From Agrypnia vestita (lineage: Eukaryota > Arthropoda > Insecta > Trichoptera > Phryganeidae): 64,000 nucleotides of DNA. Below the pieces are notes generated by a model that worked only from the letters and a program-made list of their open reading frames with translations, was not told the origin of the DNA and made no database searches. The stretch lies in NCBI GenBank assembly GCA_016648135.1, contig JADDOH010002636.1, positions 1-64,000 on the forward strand, written 5' to 3'. Shown here piece after piece: positions 22,879 through 33,435 of this stretch (positions are counted from its first letter, which is position 1; each line of letters begins with the position of its first letter). The position numbers and the translations under genes are program-made.

Positions 22879-22946
22879 TCATCTATGGTGTAGTGGCTAG
22901 GATACCTAGCTCTCACCCAGGCTTGGGTTCGAATCCCGGTACTGGA
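22879..22946 (+). repeat. tRNA-Glu-like sequence (pseudo-tRNA or SINE head)
   Basis: Reads TATGGTGTAGTGGCTAGGAT (A-box/D-arm), CTAGCTCTCACCCAGG (anticodon arm with CTC) and GGGTTCGAATCCCGG (perfect B-box/T-arm). This is the tRNA-Glu pattern, but the acceptor stem has three mismatches, the anticodon stem one, and the variable loop is shortened to about one base. So I call a pseudo-tRNA or SINE head with an intact pol III internal promoter. Confidence 0.65.
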
Positions 22947-23089
22947 ATATATTTCTCTCATTTTATTTTGATATCTATTTTATTTATAATATTAATTATT
23001 TAATTATGTTTTCGCTTGAGGGATATTGTCATCAAAGGATAGCATCGCCTTTAGTTTTATGTACTGTCGCCAGGGTTTAAAATAGTGCC

Positions 23090-23250
23090 ATTAACTGCCG
23101 GCATGGGAAATATATATATTTTTTTAAGTTTCGCCCCGGGCCAGCAAACCCGAATAGGGCAACGATAGAGATATTGCTACCGCTGAGTCTGCGTTACACG
23201 TCAAAAATGCAGTACATATAGGACTTAGCAAAGACGCGAACCATTTCACG
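23090..23250 (-). repeat. Fragment of SINE family T
   Basis: CGCCCCGGGCCAGCAAACCC and GGACTTAGCAAAGACGCGAA repeat pieces of 22690-22790. The B-box half is lost. Confidence 0.5.
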
Positions 23251-24424
23251 AAATGACATAAAAATTGAAATTAGTTTTTTTTTTCATTAATTTTTGTCCC
23301 TAACTGATAAGTACTTGTATTTAAAAAATACTGATGTTTTTCCTATTTCAATCATGCTTTCCTTAAATTTAAAATGTCTCTATTGTATTTTCCCTACATA
23401 ATTTTTCCACGACGTAAATACTAAATTACGCATTAACTTTTTTTTCAAAGAACGACTGATTGTTTTTTGTTGTATGTGTAATAAAATAAATTTCTAATTT
23501 AAAAATACAGTGTTCGGGGCTCTGGCATCTACTTGTAAAAATAAAGACCACTCTTCTTTACGAGTATTTAAATACATGTCGTAAACATCTTGCTTCAACA
23601 TTAAGAAAGTAGTGACTTTTAATTGATAAAAGATTTACAATAGATATTGATTTAGATTCACTATGTAGCACCAAATTTAGTTAATGGATCTCACCCCTTT
23701 GACATTTTCAATTTATGTTTTTTTAAAAATTTATTTAAATTTTAGACAAGCGTGGTACACAGCTGAATTTTTAAATGAATTTCATAATCCTTTCATGTTT
23801 TTGAAAAGTCTCATTTTCAGATTGATGGAGAAAATATCTCAAATCAAAGGTCGATTTTTTTGTTCAAAGTTTTCTCACAACTTACTTACAACATCATCAA
23901 CGATGTGATTTTTTTGTGTGTGTGTGAGTGTGTGAATATGATTTTTTTGATAAAAAGTGCCGTCTTTTTACATTTTTTAAATAGAGATTCGAACACGGAA
24001 TGTATGGCGCATAAATATTCTTACCATACAGAATATTTTGAGTGTGTCCAAATTTTTACAGGATTTCGTCCCCAGGGACATCATTAAATCAAGATATATT
24101 ATAGATGTCTCATAGAGACGAAATTATATATTTTTTATTATAATGATTTTTATAAAAAAATTCCAAACAAAAATAGATGTCTTATTAGTGAGATCGTTGG
24201 TTAATTAAGGGGAGTGAAAAAGTTTGTCGCGCTATTGATAATTAGAACATACATATGAAGCGGATTGTAAAATTTAAATATATGTATAACTTCCAAAAAT
24301 TTGATAGGAAATGATGAACGTTAAATTGCGTAAAGTGATCATTTAAGCCAGCCATACGATAGTTCGTAAGCCCTATGAACTTTCATACCTACTTTCCCAT
24401 AAAAAAATCTATATAAGACATCTA
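23251..24424. other. AT-rich DNA
   Basis: A TGTG repeat at 23914-23935. At about 23980-24030 a segment (GAGATTCGAACACGGAATG ... ATATTCTTACCAT) resembles the tail side of SINE family S. No gene seen. Confidence 0.35.
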
Positions 24425-24573
24425 CAATATATCTATTCTTACTATTTGAAAACAGAGTTAAACGCTTGTGCTTTGAAAAAAGGACTAACTTGCTAGTATC
24501 CCGGAATGGGGCTCGAACCACCGACCAAAAGATCACTAAGCGAGCGTCATAACTATTACACCAACAAACTCAC
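24425..24573 (-). repeat. tRNA-derived SINE, family S, copy 1
   Basis: Minus strand reads TTGGTGTAATAGTTATGACG (A-box region), GGTCGGTGGTTCGAGCCCC (B-box/T-arm) and CATTCCGGGA, followed by a tail with AAGCACAAGCG and AGTAAGAATA. Other copies: 32583-32757 (best), 30477-30620, 42690-42850 and 48230-48377. Confidence 0.7.
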
Positions 24574-25819
24574 TCTCTTATTTATGGTCTCTTCTATATT
24601 TGCTTATAATGATTTTTTATCTTAAATTTTTTGTGGGAGAAAAAAGTTATTTTTAAACTGCTGGCGACATGATTATCTCCTCTAGCCTTGGGATCACGGG
24701 GATATCTTTGCGGAACAGTACATAACTTTCCAATTTTTGTAATTTTTAGTATCATTAGTAAATGATAAATATAACTAATATATATGTAAATAATGATGAC
24801 AATTTTGTTTATGCAATAGTTACGATAACAAAAAATTGTATGAATTTTTTGTTATAGTACCTACTTTATTATTGTAATAACAATACGCCACTTTTAAAAA
24901 TAAATATTCATTAATCTAAAGTGAGTAGATTTGCGTTGATTTAGGTACTTATTTTTAATATCATAAAAAAATAGAATTATAATATTTTATGTACCCTGTA
25001 AAAATGCAACACAAAGAAAAAAAAACAATCACTGAGATACTAATGTATTAGAATCCAGCCGCAATATAATTATTTTGTACTCTAAACAGAAGGAATAAAA
25101 TAATATTGAAATCTAGACAGAACTGAATACCGACCGTAAATTGGATTTTGACCACATTTGAGTGCGGTTAGGTCTGTCATTGGATGATATCTATTATGCT
25201 AATAGATGGATATATGTTTAATTCTTACAATTCGCACAAATTTACCCCTTGGTATCTGCGGATAAAGTGTATCGATATCTTCACCGCAGACTAAAATTAT
25301 TGAAGGAGCAGCGATGTCAGATAATTTTTCCGTGTTCTCTTCTGCGCTACCGGGAATGTTTTCATTACGGGGGTATGTGCGAGGCGAGGGATTGGTTTAT
25401 GGAAGTAAAAGCTGTATAAAATGTTTAGTGTTTTTCTGAGAGCAGCGCTTTAGGTGGCAATGTCATATAAAACTAACAGAAGGAGTGCTCTTGCGTGCGG
25501 TGTCTGGAGGATCGTAAAAAACCTTACGGGAGAACCAATTTTCTGTAAAGGAAAATTGAAAAAATAACTTCGAGAGATGAAAATGCGAAAAAAATACGCG
25601 AAAAGTTGAAGATTATTTCAAACCAATCTTTATCGTGTTTGAGATATTTTTTAAATATATTATTTCTCACGCCTTTAACACCGATGATGTTTTGAAAGAG
25701 CTTTGTAAAGAACTTGATAGTTCATTTACAAAATTATTTTTGTAAATTTTGGTTGCTGTTTTTTTTAAATTTATTGTGCAATATTACGATACAGCTAGGT
25801 AGAGAGTAGTCTGAAATAA
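24574..25819. other. AT-rich DNA
   Basis: No gene or repeat recognised. The segment 25250-25530 is slightly GC-richer but has no long frame. Confidence 0.4.
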
Positions 25820-26107
25820 TCAATATATATGTATAAAAAGAAACCCGTGTTTCCCTATCCGCCAAGTTTTCTCCACAACCAGCCACAACCACCCACCGGT
25901 GGTTATGGTAGTGAATAGCCCTTGGTGTCACATCAAAAATATGCGAGTTTGGTGGGGGTGGCTGTGCGTGGGTGGGAGTGGGTGACGAAAATGTGCATTC
26001 TAGCACAGTTTTTTGTTATGGGAAGGTCACAAATGCTTCAGATTGTTTCAAAATAGACGCGCTGACTGTGTCGGTGAGTCTAGAAGGTTCCGAAAAAACC
26101 TGCTCTA

Positions 26108-26151
26108 GAAATTTCTGGAAGGAGAAGGTTCTAGAAAATTCCCGAAAGTTC
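26108..26151. promoter_or_regulatory. Heat-shock-element arrays 1 and 2
   Basis: 26108-26120 reads GAA-2nt-TTC-2nt-GAA. 26124-26151 holds six alternating units in perfect register: GAA at 124, TTC at 129, GAA at 134, TTC at 139, GAA at 144 and TTC at 149 (last digits of 26xxx). Three alternating units already make a strong binding site for an HSF trimer; six could take two trimers. Confidence 0.65.
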
Positions 26152-26240
26152 TGTAAGGTTCTAAAGTGAGTGGCGGAATGTGTCGGCGTGTCTAGAAGGT
26201 TTCTGTACATTCAATAAATTTCTTCATAGTTCTGGAAGGA

Positions 26241-26263
26241 GAATGTTCTAGAAGGTTCGCGAA
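26241..26263. promoter_or_regulatory. Heat-shock-element array 3
   Basis: Five alternating units in register: GAA 26241, TTC 26246, GAA 26251, TTC 26256 and GAA 26261. A separate TTC-2nt-GAA pair is at 26230-26237. Confidence 0.65.
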
Positions 26264-26322
26264 AGTTTTATGACGATCCAAACTAAAAATCTACGCGTGC
26301 GAAGCCGCGCGGGCACAGCTAG

Positions 26323-26661
26323 TGCTATTATATATCATTTAAAATACTTTTTGTGCATATTGTATTTTAATTTACACAGCGGTGTTTTTTTTAATTTTTA
26401 AATTATCTCCCCAACTAATTATTCTCTATGCAATACAGCAGGTATTTTATAAATTTGAATGTCTTCATTTTACGGTTAGTTTATTTTTTAATGAATGTGT
26501 AGGCGTAAACTTTGTGGAAATCCATTTGAATAATTAAAAATGAAAACATTATTTTGTAGAAAGCAATCATTTTGTGATTTGACATATTAATCACTTTGTT
26601 ATTATAAAATAAAATCACTTTGTATTTAAACCATGAGCTTTATTAAATATCAAGCCAATCG
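26323..26661. other. AT-rich DNA with a PLE-end-like segment
   Basis: CTTTGTGGAAATCCATT at 26510-26527 recurs as CTTGTGGAAATCCATTAT at 29498-29515, right before the Penelope-like inverted repeat, so it is probably part of the same family's end. Confidence 0.4.
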
Positions 26662-26763
26662 GTTTCGCTTAAGTCAAGCTCCATCAGGGAAACATTTAAA
26701 CTTAAACAGTATTTAAAGCAGTCGTTTAAATTCTACCCTGGAGAAGCTTGAGTTAAGCAAAAC
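26662..26763. repeat. Imperfect foldback with two opposed hammerhead-core-like motifs
   Basis: Minus-strand motif 26687-26662: CTGATGG, A, GCTT-loop-AAGC, GAAAC. Plus-strand motif 26738-26763: CTGGAGA, A, GCTT-loop-AAGC, AAAAC. The flanks are also imperfectly complementary (arms about 26650-26690 and 26735-26775). It looks like an older version of the PLE-end pairs at 29515-30099 and 58668-58923. Confidence 0.5.
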
Positions 26764-28169
26764 GGGTTGGCGAGATTCAGTTATACTGTATTGTTTTTTT
26801 CACTTCTTTTATTTGACACGCTCTATGTCTAGTCTGCGCTCACCTAAAGTAGGAAACGGATGTATAATATATCTAGTTGGATTAAACACGAAAAGTTCAC
26901 TTGTCGATGAGAGTGACTGATGCTCTCGAAACTCGAGTAGTGCTAATAAACTCAAATAGAGTTAAAACAGTGATTAATTTACAATCCTTAAGGAAGATAT
27001 TATGAAACACTTCAAAATGGACACCGATACTATCAATAGTTTAATCTCTTGCTACGTTTGCATATCCTTAATATTATTTGAGAACCTCTGTATTCTGTAA
27101 ACAAAAATAGAGAGGGAACGCAAATGCAGGCTCGAAAGCGTCTCGAACGATGGTTAAACATGCAAATGTAAATATTATGCTGCACCGGGTATATTTTTTC
27201 TCATTTGAGACTAACACAAATATATTATTGTACATAAATGTTGCCACAGAATTCAAATAACATACTGTGTACATCGTTGATACAATCGCCGGCGCAAAAT
27301 GGATGAAAGATTTGATCTTTCACTTCAGCGCAAGAAAATACCCGAATCGGAAAATGTAAAAGGATTAAGAACTCGGAGCTTTAAGAAAGGTGTGTGCAGA
27401 GAAAAGTGAAAGTAATCAGGTTGCAGCGAGTGAGACACGGAGCGAGATAAGTCCCTCAATACGCAAAAAACCATCACACGCAAATAAAAAGGATCGAGAC
27501 CGAGGACAAGACGAAGACGGGAATGGGTAGTTTACATCAAAACACGTGACACGACAAAACGTCCACGGATATTTGGTCCAACGACAAAAGGTCCGACAAA
27601 AGATCTACGGATCATTAGATTAATGAACAATTATGAATATAAATGACCGTGAATATTTTGTTGTCGAATCGCTAAGACACCCGCAACAGATAGGGAGCTC
27701 CCAGAAGCCTGGACCACAAAGGTGATATAAAAGGATAGATGACACTCAATTATGACTTTGGTTATGGAGTTTCGAGTCCCGTGAGGCTGCTACGTAAGAA
27801 AGAAGAAGACATAAATTGAATAGTTTAGACGATTATTATGTAGATGAATAAAATTTCGCTTAATGCGGTTTAGTTTGATGGATTATTCTGTAAAGAACAC
27901 GTCTGCCGAGCGAGCAGGAATTACTGTACGGATGCGGACTAAGCTTTTGAAATATGGTGATCAATCATGGTGAAAACGGTTTCATTCAATATCTTTGATG
28001 GCTGTCACAGGCTTTGATATTGAAAGATTTTTGGTTTATTACAAATCACGCCATGTTTATGTACAGGGATATGCTGTGAAATAGAAAAATCTCTTTGAAG
28101 CTTCGCGCGATGTGATTTTATATCTTTATTTCTGATACTTGTAATATATATTATTTACAACATTATTAT
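26764..28169. other. Mostly AT-rich DNA
   Basis: Contains a short CTGATGCTCTCGAAAC motif (26917-26932) shared with 56952-56967 and 62573-62587. At 27300-27410 a MDERFDLSLQRKK short frame lies in slightly GC-richer DNA, unassigned. At 27547-27600 CGACAAAA(G/C)GTCC recurs. No gene identified. Confidence 0.35.
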
Positions 28170-28716
28170 AACCTTGTTTGGTCAACATTTATTAAAACTT
28201 GCAGGACTATATTCCTGCTATATCAATAGTTATGGAGTTATGCAATATCAAAGTTTTTTTTTTCAATATTTCTGACATATTTTTTACAAAACGTTGAACT
28301 ATCATAAGTGTAACTTATATAGATTACGAAAAATTAATTTGTTTTAATTCAGGTTGAATAAAATGATAAAAATCCTGTACGAATTCTAATTAGGATATTT
28401 TCCGATGGGAATTGGAAGGTTTTTATTATTTTATTTTACTTGTATTAAAGGGAATGAACTTTTCATATTTGATATAAGTTACTGTAATGACAGTACGTTT
28501 TACAAAAAATGAGTCAGAAATATTGAAAAAAATGCAAACTTAGGTAACGCATACCTCCATAATTATTGGTTTAGATCATGGTTGCTTATACATTTTCGAC
28601 TCATACTTAAAGTAGTACTGGAAAACATTACACTTACGTACTTACTGGAAAACATTATAACCTCGCAGGAATATAGTCCTGCGAAGTTATAATGTTTTCC
28701 AAATAACTCTGTATAT
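28170..28716. mobile_element. Palindromic MITE, family P, copy 1
   Basis: The right terminus (28649-28716) reads in reverse complement as TATACAGAGTTATTTGGAAA, then ACATTATAAC and a GCAGGACTATATTCCTGC palindrome. The left side (28170-28220) has the same palindrome in direct order. Subterminal parts ATTTCTGACATATTTTTTAC (28267 on) and AAAAAATGAGTCAGAAATAT (28505 on) are also inverted copies. No coding. A second copy starts at 35697. Confidence 0.7.
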
Positions 28717-29514
28717 ACTTGCGCAGGCAGACGGACGTAAACGTTAACTGAATTTTCAGGCGAATTGTAGTTTTCATAATTTCATTCAATCATTTATTAT
28801 GGCTCCAGAAACATTACTGTAAATGTACATATTGTTACTTTGATAGGTTAAATATATAACGGTGATATTTTAATATTGCTGTGATTAAATCCCTTTGAAT
28901 ATTGGCGTTATAACTAATTGAATGACTGGCTGTTGAAAGGTTACACTAGCCCACGCTTAATAATTTAGATAAGGGTACACGCCTTTGAGCATTTATCCTT
29001 TATCATTTGAGCGTTGAAATATTTCGTTTTAGATTGTGATTGGTCATCTAGATAATAACAGAAACAGACAAATGTATTTAGATATTTGAATAATAAAAAA
29101 TGTTTTCTTGATTTACATCACGTTGATTTACTAAAATAGTTAGGTAGTTTTGGCATAAACGATATAAATGAGAATTAAATTAATTAAGATCAAACAATGG
29201 AATATGATAATTATTGTATTTTGATATGTAACATTTACTTATCGAGTACAGGCACAGTACAGTCAATCATTGGCGAATATTAAAAAATATTATTACAATA
29301 TAACAGTACATAAATCTAATTAACGTTTAATTATTTTATGGATAAGGATTGAAAAAATATTATTTTATCCTAATAATAATGTCGATGAAACTATAAAATG
29401 AAGAAAATAAATTTAAGTTTAAATTGGACACTATATTTAATTATATTTAAATAATGGATAGCCACAAAGAAATTTAATTAAATGTTACGGCGTTTACCTT
29501 GTGGAAATCCATTA
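28717..29514. other. AT-rich DNA
   Basis: No gene recognised. The last bases (29490-29514) are PLE-end-like (see 26510). Confidence 0.4.
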
Positions 29515-29587
29515 TGAATAAATAATGAAATAAAACAATCAACTTTGTTTTTTTCCACTTATATTTAAGCCACTTGTTTCACTACAT

Positions 29588-29616
29588 GTTTCGGAAACGT
29601 CCGTTTCCTTCATCAG
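29588..29616 (-). other. Hammerhead-core-like foldback (left PLE arm)
   Basis: Reverse complement gives CTGATGA, one spacer base A, GGAAACG-GA-CGTTTCC stem, then GAAAC. Inverted copy of 29998-30026. Confidence 0.6.
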
Positions 29617-29710
29617 GTGAATTAAGACTGAGGTATGTAGGAATGGTTGTCTGGTGTGTGTGTTGTGGATTCGGTAGAAGTGGAGGGGGTATCTAAGTGG
29701 TGGGAGATCG

Positions 29711-29992
29711 GAATACGCCAATCACATTATAGAAAATAACCACACTTTCAGCAATACAAAAATACACATCCTACATAAACAGACATACGGCCTTAAACAA
29801 AATAATTTAGAAACACTTGAAATTCATAAAAACATAAACACAACAAATAACATAATCAATAATCAAATACAACCCTTCACATCACCCCTTCTTACAATGT
29901 TCCCGATCTCCCACCACTTAGATACCCCCTCCACTTCTACCGAATCCACAACACACACACCAGACAACCATTCCTACATACCTCAGTCTTAA
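29711..29992 (+). pseudogene. PLE open frame, C-terminal fragment
   Basis: An open frame without a start codon runs 93 codons to TAA (29990-29992). It reads EYANHIIENNHTFSN, IHILHKQTYGLKQNN, LETLEIHKNINTTNN and IINNQIQPF. Spaced A-H, N-H-F, I-IL, L-LE-LEI and (N)-Q residues are those of the region behind the GIY-YIG endonuclease core in Penelope-like elements. The reverse transcriptase and most of the endonuclease are absent (5' truncation). The frame ends 5 nt before the hammerhead-like motif (29998). Confidence 0.7.
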
Positions 29993-29997
29993 TTCAC

Positions 29998-30026
29998 CTG
30001 ATGAAGGAAACGGACGTTTCCGAAAC
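29998..30026 (+). other. Hammerhead-core-like foldback (right PLE arm)
   Basis: CTGATGA (29998-30004), A, stem GGAAACG/CGTTTCC with GA loop, GAAAC (30022-30026). CUGAUGA and GAAA flanking stem II are the conserved core of hammerhead ribozymes, which are documented in PLEs. Here an extra base separates CTGATGA from the stem and I cannot close stems I and III convincingly, so cleavage activity is unproven. Confidence 0.6.
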
Positions 30027-30099
30027 ATGTAGTGAAACAAGTGGCTTAAATATAAGTGGAAAAAAACAAAGTTGATTGTTTTATTTCATTATTTATTCA

Positions 30100-32582
30100 C
30101 AAAGAAATTTCGCTAAGTTTTAAAAATGGGTCAATAATAATCAATAACAACAATACACTGCGCACGGTGTGCATAACCGACGGGGTTTGTCAGGTACGTT
30201 GTTGTATGTATCTGACGTTAAGAAGTCAAAAAAATTATCTCTTTCGTTCACGCATAGGTACTGACGTATGTATAGGTGTATCGGTACACAATACATCTTT
30301 GAAGTGCTATGATTAAAAAAGAATTTTCTACGATTGTCAGTTAAATAATTAAAATAAATAAAAACACATTTCTTCTTCTTCTACCAAAGTATAGTTAAAT
30401 AATTTTTAAAGACTCAGAAAGAATTTTAATTTCAGTTATTATTTTGAAAAAATACATTTCACTATTTTTTTGAGAAAAAGAGATGCAGACACGAAATACG
30501 CGTCACATTAATATTCTTACTATTTTCAAACTAAGCAAAAAGCCCTTGGTAAGAAAAATAGATCTAACTTACTGGTTTGGAATGAAGCCTAAACCATGAA
30601 CGCCGAATCGCTAGGTAAGTATCTTAATATTAAATACGTATCTCGATTAACAAGCATGTCGTCCATAAATGTAATAATTTTTAAAAACGTACATCATTGG
30701 AACAACATAACCGTGAATTAAAATCACAAGTAAAATTTATTAAAAATAACTTTTGCTTCCGTTCCGCCAATACCCAATCAATTTGAAGAGTGATATTGGT
30801 GATGATGTTGCTTTTTTCGATACAAAACGTGATTAAAAAAACATGGTTGTCTCTGCGATTCATTATGTCAAAAAGTATCCAAATTACTTCAATTCCCCGC
30901 TCACACTCCATTTGTTCTCGCTAATGAGAAAACTTTGTTAATTGTCTTATTTTTTATGCTTCAAAAGTCAGATCATTTGTGGTAAATAAATGATTAACAG
31001 TCCACTGGAGCCCAATAATTTGCCGAACCTATTTCGCGTTGTCTTCTCTCAAAGTTTTCAGCCCTTTGCTTTAAAGGGATGCCAGAGCGAGTATATCTGT
31101 CCTTCCCTTTCAATTGTTTGGCTTAGACAAGTTAAACGCTTCCCGGTTACTTGATTTGAGAAATAACGTAGCAGTAGATATGGGTAATATCATAAAATAT
31201 ATCCATTTTGATATAATTATTAGGGTTTTCATATAACATCAGAGTTGGTACTAATTTAAGCATTATTAACAAAGTGTGTGATAATGGCAGTACAAATGAG
31301 ATTTTACAGTTAGAAACGAGTTTTTCAATTAATATCTGAACTGGAAAATAAATATTCTTATGGAAAGCTTATTCTGTTGCTAATATCGCGTTGGTTAAAT
31401 GTCACGTATCGCTGACTCCGTGTCGACGCCCGTGTATTTTTAGATGACATCGCCTTTTAGATCCTTCGATCTGTGGAATTTTTCAGAGATTTTGAGAGAT
31501 TATTATTGCACTGTTTCTTAATTCGCATTAATTAACGCTGTATCACTTTCGAGAGTGTTCCGTTAAATTTTCGCATGTAAGTACTTCGCTCGATATCTGT
31601 CACTCGGTGTATAACGGGTTGGATACACTGCTTGCGCTACGGTTTTATCGCTGGAATGTTTTATCTTTCACTAAACGTCAAAACAAAGACTCGGTCCGCC
31701 GCATGCGCGCTGGGCCTATTATACCAAACATGTTGGTTTCGCGATTATTCAAGAACATTCTTTCCATTTCTAGTGATTACTCGAAATTCCCTGAATCTAT
31801 GAGAAGTGTTATAGAATATTCCAGATCTGTGTCTCGTTACAATATTGTGCATAATAAGATTACAATGATTTTTTAAGAAGACCTATTTCCTAAAAAATCA
31901 TTATATTCCTGTGTATGTGAAACCATCTATTATCAAATTAATTTGTGGGCATGACAAATTATTACTCTTATTTAAAATAGCATTCTCAAAAATTTGCAAT
32001 CGTAAATAATGGTAACAGAATGTTGATTAATTATTCATGACATCGTATTTAACCTAATGAGAGAACTGTCCAACCGTCAGTTATGGGTAAACAGTGGTCG
32101 TTTTGCAAATATACACGCCTAGTGCGTTTCATGACTTTTCGATTACCGTGAAATAAATTTATATGTTGTGGGGCTATCGCAGCGAATATGGCATGTTGAA
32201 AATGTCAGAAAAATATGGCACACGCAAATATTATATTAAAAACGTTGTAAACCTTGATGCGATATAACGGTTTGCGATATCACTTTTGTTATTGACATAT
32301 CGATGAAAAATTAAACAATGTATCTGGGCCGACGAAAATTCAAATAATATTAAATAATTATTTGTGCATTTCTCATAATTAAAATAAAGTATGTATTAAC
32401 TTTGTTTATTGTTATGATATAACATGAACAGAATTTTGTAAAGAATAAAAATACGAAAGCATTCAAATGGATGGAAAACATAAACTACTTTATCTCTACT
32501 TGAATTTTAGTAGGTACATTCTATAATTATATTTTAAAAAACTAAGGCGCGTTACTAATTAATTTAAATTTATTTTTTATTA
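30100..32582. other. AT-rich DNA with SINE and repeat fragments
   Basis: 30477-30620 carries a degenerate SINE S copy (GAGATGCAGACACG ... ATATTCTTACTATTTT ... AACTTACTGG). 31490-31600 shares a TTTCTTAATTCGCATTAATTA segment with 20380-20400. A GC-richer 89-codon frame sits at 31607-31876, unassigned. No gene recognised. Confidence 0.35.
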
Positions 32583-32757
32583 AATAGAGATGCAAACAAG
32601 GAATAGGTACGTGTTATATCAATATTCTTACTGTTTTAAACTAAGCTCTTGCGCTATGAAAATAGGATTAACTTGCTGGTGTCCCGGAACGGAGCTCGAA
32701 CCACCGACCATCAGATCACTAGGAGAGCGGTACGACCACTACACCAACAACCTGTTC
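32583..32757 (-). repeat. tRNA-derived SINE, family S, copy 2 (best preserved)
   Basis: Minus strand: GTTGTTGGTGTAGTGGTCG (A-box), CTCTCCTAGTGATCTGATGG, TCGGTGGTTCGAGCTCCG (B-box), TTCCGGGACACC, then a tail of about 100 nt. The A-box is closer to consensus than in copy 1. Confidence 0.7.
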
Positions 32758-33435
32758 TGTTCCATCTAATTCAAAGTAAAAATTAGTTAATTTAGAAAGA
32801 AACGAAGTTTATGAAATTTCATGCGGAGATCGTAATACGTACAAATACATCGATCAAACTTCTAGAAATCTCAACATTTGACTAAAAGAGTATTGTTGTG
32901 GTTTAACTCGAATAACTTTTCTGAATTCGCGAATCAAATCATGGATAATTATCACACTTTTCATTGGTGTACCATTAAATTTCTCCTGTCCATTAGGTAA
33001 AGATAATACAATGAATAATATCTCTGAAACTTTACAAGCAGACTCGTGGTGATGATAAAAATGATGTAATATTTTCGTTTAAAATTTTTAATTATAGTAT
33101 AATTTTGGATTTTTCAAAATTTTAACGGTTTTTTCAAATTGGAAACCATACAAATGAGAAAGGAGCCCGACGCATGGAAAAGGCGCGGAACCTGTTTCAA
33201 CTAGTCTGACTCGAGCCATGGGTCCGATGAGACGGTTTCGCCGACGCCGTGCCCCTCTACACCAATTATTACGTTTTCAATATTCTAGAAGTTTTAAGGA
33301 TAATATACATGGAATAGATTTTCCATACGAACTTAAAAAAAGCGGAATATGTTGACAGAATATCAAATTGGAAACAATACAAATGAGAACGGGAGTATAA
33401 TAAAAACTTAGTTTTTATGGATTAGTTTTTTAAGA
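32758..33435. repeat. Dispersed repeat shared with the inside of the mariner
   Basis: 32988-33435 shares GCAGACTCGTGG(C/T)GA, ATTTTCGTTTAAAA, TTTTTTCAAATTGGAA, ATACAAATGAGAA and AGTATA(G/A)TAAAAA with 16226-16510. A GC-rich patch at 33165-33265 (GACGCATGGAAAAGGCGCGG and on) interrupts it. Class unknown. Confidence 0.5.

Larger units (their letters stand above)
25820..26322 (+). mobile_element. Non-autonomous Helitron carrying heat-shock-element arrays
   Basis: The right end reads CGCGTGCGAAGCCGCGCGGG, a short hairpin, followed by CACAGCTAG and then T, the canonical Helitron terminus with CTRR and insertion between A and T. The proposed left end is TCAATATATATG at 25820, preceded by A, which gives a 503-bp element; the left boundary is less certain. 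There is no Rep/helicase, so it depends on an autonomous Helitron. The interior holds regular GAA/TTC alternations (26108-26120, 26124-26151, 26241-26263) that fit heat shock elements. Confidence 0.8.
29515..30099 (+). mobile_element. Penelope-like element (PLE) 3' end with inverted copy
   Basis: Arms 29515-29711 and 29903-30099 are 197-bp inverted repeats that appear identical along their length, separated by 191 bp that encode the C-terminal PLE sequence (see the pseudogene entry). The right arm contains the last codons, the stop, the hammerhead-core-like foldback and the AT-rich end. The left arm is the same 3' end in inverted orientation. PLEs are known to insert with inverted or tandem partial copies at their 5' side, which fits. 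The identity of the arms implies recent origin or conversion. Confidence 0.75.

Noticed and set aside
22879..22946. Functional tRNA-Glu(CTC) gene
   Set aside because: Three acceptor mismatches, an anticodon-stem mismatch and a missing variable loop.
29998..30026. Calling it an active hammerhead ribozyme
   Set aside because: Stem II and the two core boxes are visible, but an extra base follows CTGATGA and stems I and III cannot be closed with confidence by eye.
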